Shown one piece after another: positions 63,141-64,000 of a DNA stretch of 64,000 nt. Position numbers and translations under genes: made by a program. Within the stretch, counting starts at the first letter, position 1. Each line of letters starts with the position of its first letter. The DNA lies in assembly GCA_033557465.1 (NCBI GenBank), contig CM066033.1, positions 380,563,289 through 380,627,288 of the forward strand. The letters are read 5' to 3'. The stretch is from Ichthyophis bannanicus. Lineage: Eukaryota > Chordata > Amphibia > Gymnophiona > Ichthyophiidae. The notes below the pieces were generated by a model. It did not search any database and had not been told where the DNA came from. It was given only the letters and a program-made list of their open reading frames with translations.

Positions 63141-64000
63141 TTATTTATTTTATTTAACACCTTTTGTATACTGCTTTATCATTAAGTCAAAGCGGTTTAC
63201 ATTTAACTTAAACTTGGAGGTTTTACAGTGAACAGAACGGAGTACAGTTAACTTGTTACCGTAAGAGAACAACGGATTAGCAGTATAAACTGTAAAAACA
63301 TTGTTTAAACTAGGGTAGCAACTTGTTCTTTTCAAAATATTCTGGGTATGTTAGGGTGTAATTATCCTCGGGGGAGGTTGTTGTTGAGTGGTTTGTGTTT
63401 GTTGTGGGAGTGCATTCATCTTTTGGGTAGGGTGTTGTGGCAGTGTATTGTCCTTTTTGTCTTGCTGTCTTTCCATGTGTTCGGTGATGGTAAGTATCTG
63501 TTCTGAAGTGTTCTGTAAAGAGGAACATTTTTAGCCTTTGGTGGAATTCAGGGCTATCATCCATAGATTTTAGTTTGTCCGGAAGTGAGTTCTATAGGGA
63601 TAGTGCAAATAAGGAGAATACCTTGCTGCAGGTTGTTTGCTTTATGCCTTTAGGGTGGGGATGATAGTTGTTGGTTCCTCTTGGTCTGGTGTCTGGAGCT
63701 TTCTATATGAGGGTTTTTAGACACTGCCAATTAGCTTGTGAAGGATCTTGAAAATTAAGTCTTATTTTGTATCTGATACAGAATTGAATTGGAAGCCAAT
63801 GTAGTTGTTAGAATGGGTAGTATATGGTCATGTTTTGATGCACCTGTTATGCGGGCTGTGGTATTTTGGGCCATTTGCAGAGGGTAGATTATGTGCTTTG
63901 GAAATCATTGGTAGATTATGTTGTAGTAGTCCAAGTATGGTATTATTATGGCCTGGCATACTGTGTAAAAATCAATGGGGTTGAGTAAAGGGCATCGTTT
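63141..64000 (-). mobile_element. L2-type LINE, 3' part, running off the right edge
   Basis: On the minus strand: text equivalent to TLHWLPIQFCIRYKI near 63800, then SLPDKLKSMDDSPEFHQRLK (about 63600-63530) and FLFTEHFRTD, the usual end of L2 ORF2, with a stop at 63310-63312. The 3'UTR ends GTAAACCGCTTTGACTTAAT, then AGCAGTATACAAAAGG and a (TAAA)n-type tail at 63141. Several frame breaks are present. Upstream RT lies outside the window. Confidence 0.75.

Overview
The window contains no recognisable host gene, RNA gene or CRISPR array. It is intergenic vertebrate DNA made almost entirely of nested mobile elements: CR1, L2-type and L1/Tx1-type LINEs, three DIRS tyrosine-recombinase retrotransposons, hAT-type DNA elements with 8-bp duplications, foldback MITEs, a tRNA-headed SINE, and a gammaretrovirus-like (class I) endogenous retrovirus family. 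The mix of abundant CR1, DIRS and hAT with class I ERVs suggests an amphibian or reptile. A caecilian is my best guess, at low confidence, because nothing here is species-diagnostic.

Layout. 1-1018 is a CR1 fragment on the minus strand. From about 1428 to 44767 lies what I read as one plus-strand CR1 copy blown apart by nested insertions. Its RT piece (1428-1742) is split by a complete DIRS element (1743-7856, minus). The next coding piece (7861-8033) is split by a 3-kb hAT-type element (8034-11006). The C-terminal piece (11007-11355) runs into a 3'UTR segment amplified into a 51-bp satellite. That satellite is broken into four blocks (11385-12350, 31453-31719, 32281-33169, 43674-44690) by three LTR insertions of one family: ERV1 (12351-31452), an inverted solo LTR (31720-32280) and ERV2 (33170-43673). 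The CR1 3' end resumes after the last block (44691-44767).

ERV1 itself carries an unassigned segment, a long LTR-like element (14521-23628) with an internal open frame, a nearly intact L1/Tx1 LINE (16112-23550) nested in that LTR, and a second hAT-type element (26017-28474) in pol. ERV2 keeps LTR-PBS-gag-pro-pol-env-PPT-LTR order, but every gene is broken and env is split by a foldback element.

Right of the CR1 are an L2-type LINE fragment (44905-45480), a decayed DIRS with all domains (46155-51944), a short deleted DIRS (51945-54365), an antisense CR1 3' fragment (55246-55680), a MITE split by a third hAT-type element that itself holds a small hAT (56504-60356), a SINE, a CR1 3' half (60707-61993) and an L2-type LINE (63141-64000, minus).

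All genes are transposon or retroviral genes and nearly all are broken. What the window mainly records is the order of insertions. Insertion duplications (GAGCCTGC, CCCACGTG, TGCAAGAG, TTTGCACA, GGTA, GGGT, ATAG/ATAA, a 14-bp L1 duplication) and the absence of one at the DIRS junction date the layers. The most unusual items are the CR1-derived satellite repeatedly hit by one LTR family, the LTR-resident 320-codon frame, the hAT-type elements with giant palindromes and minisatellites, and a tRNA-Gly primer site in the ERVs.
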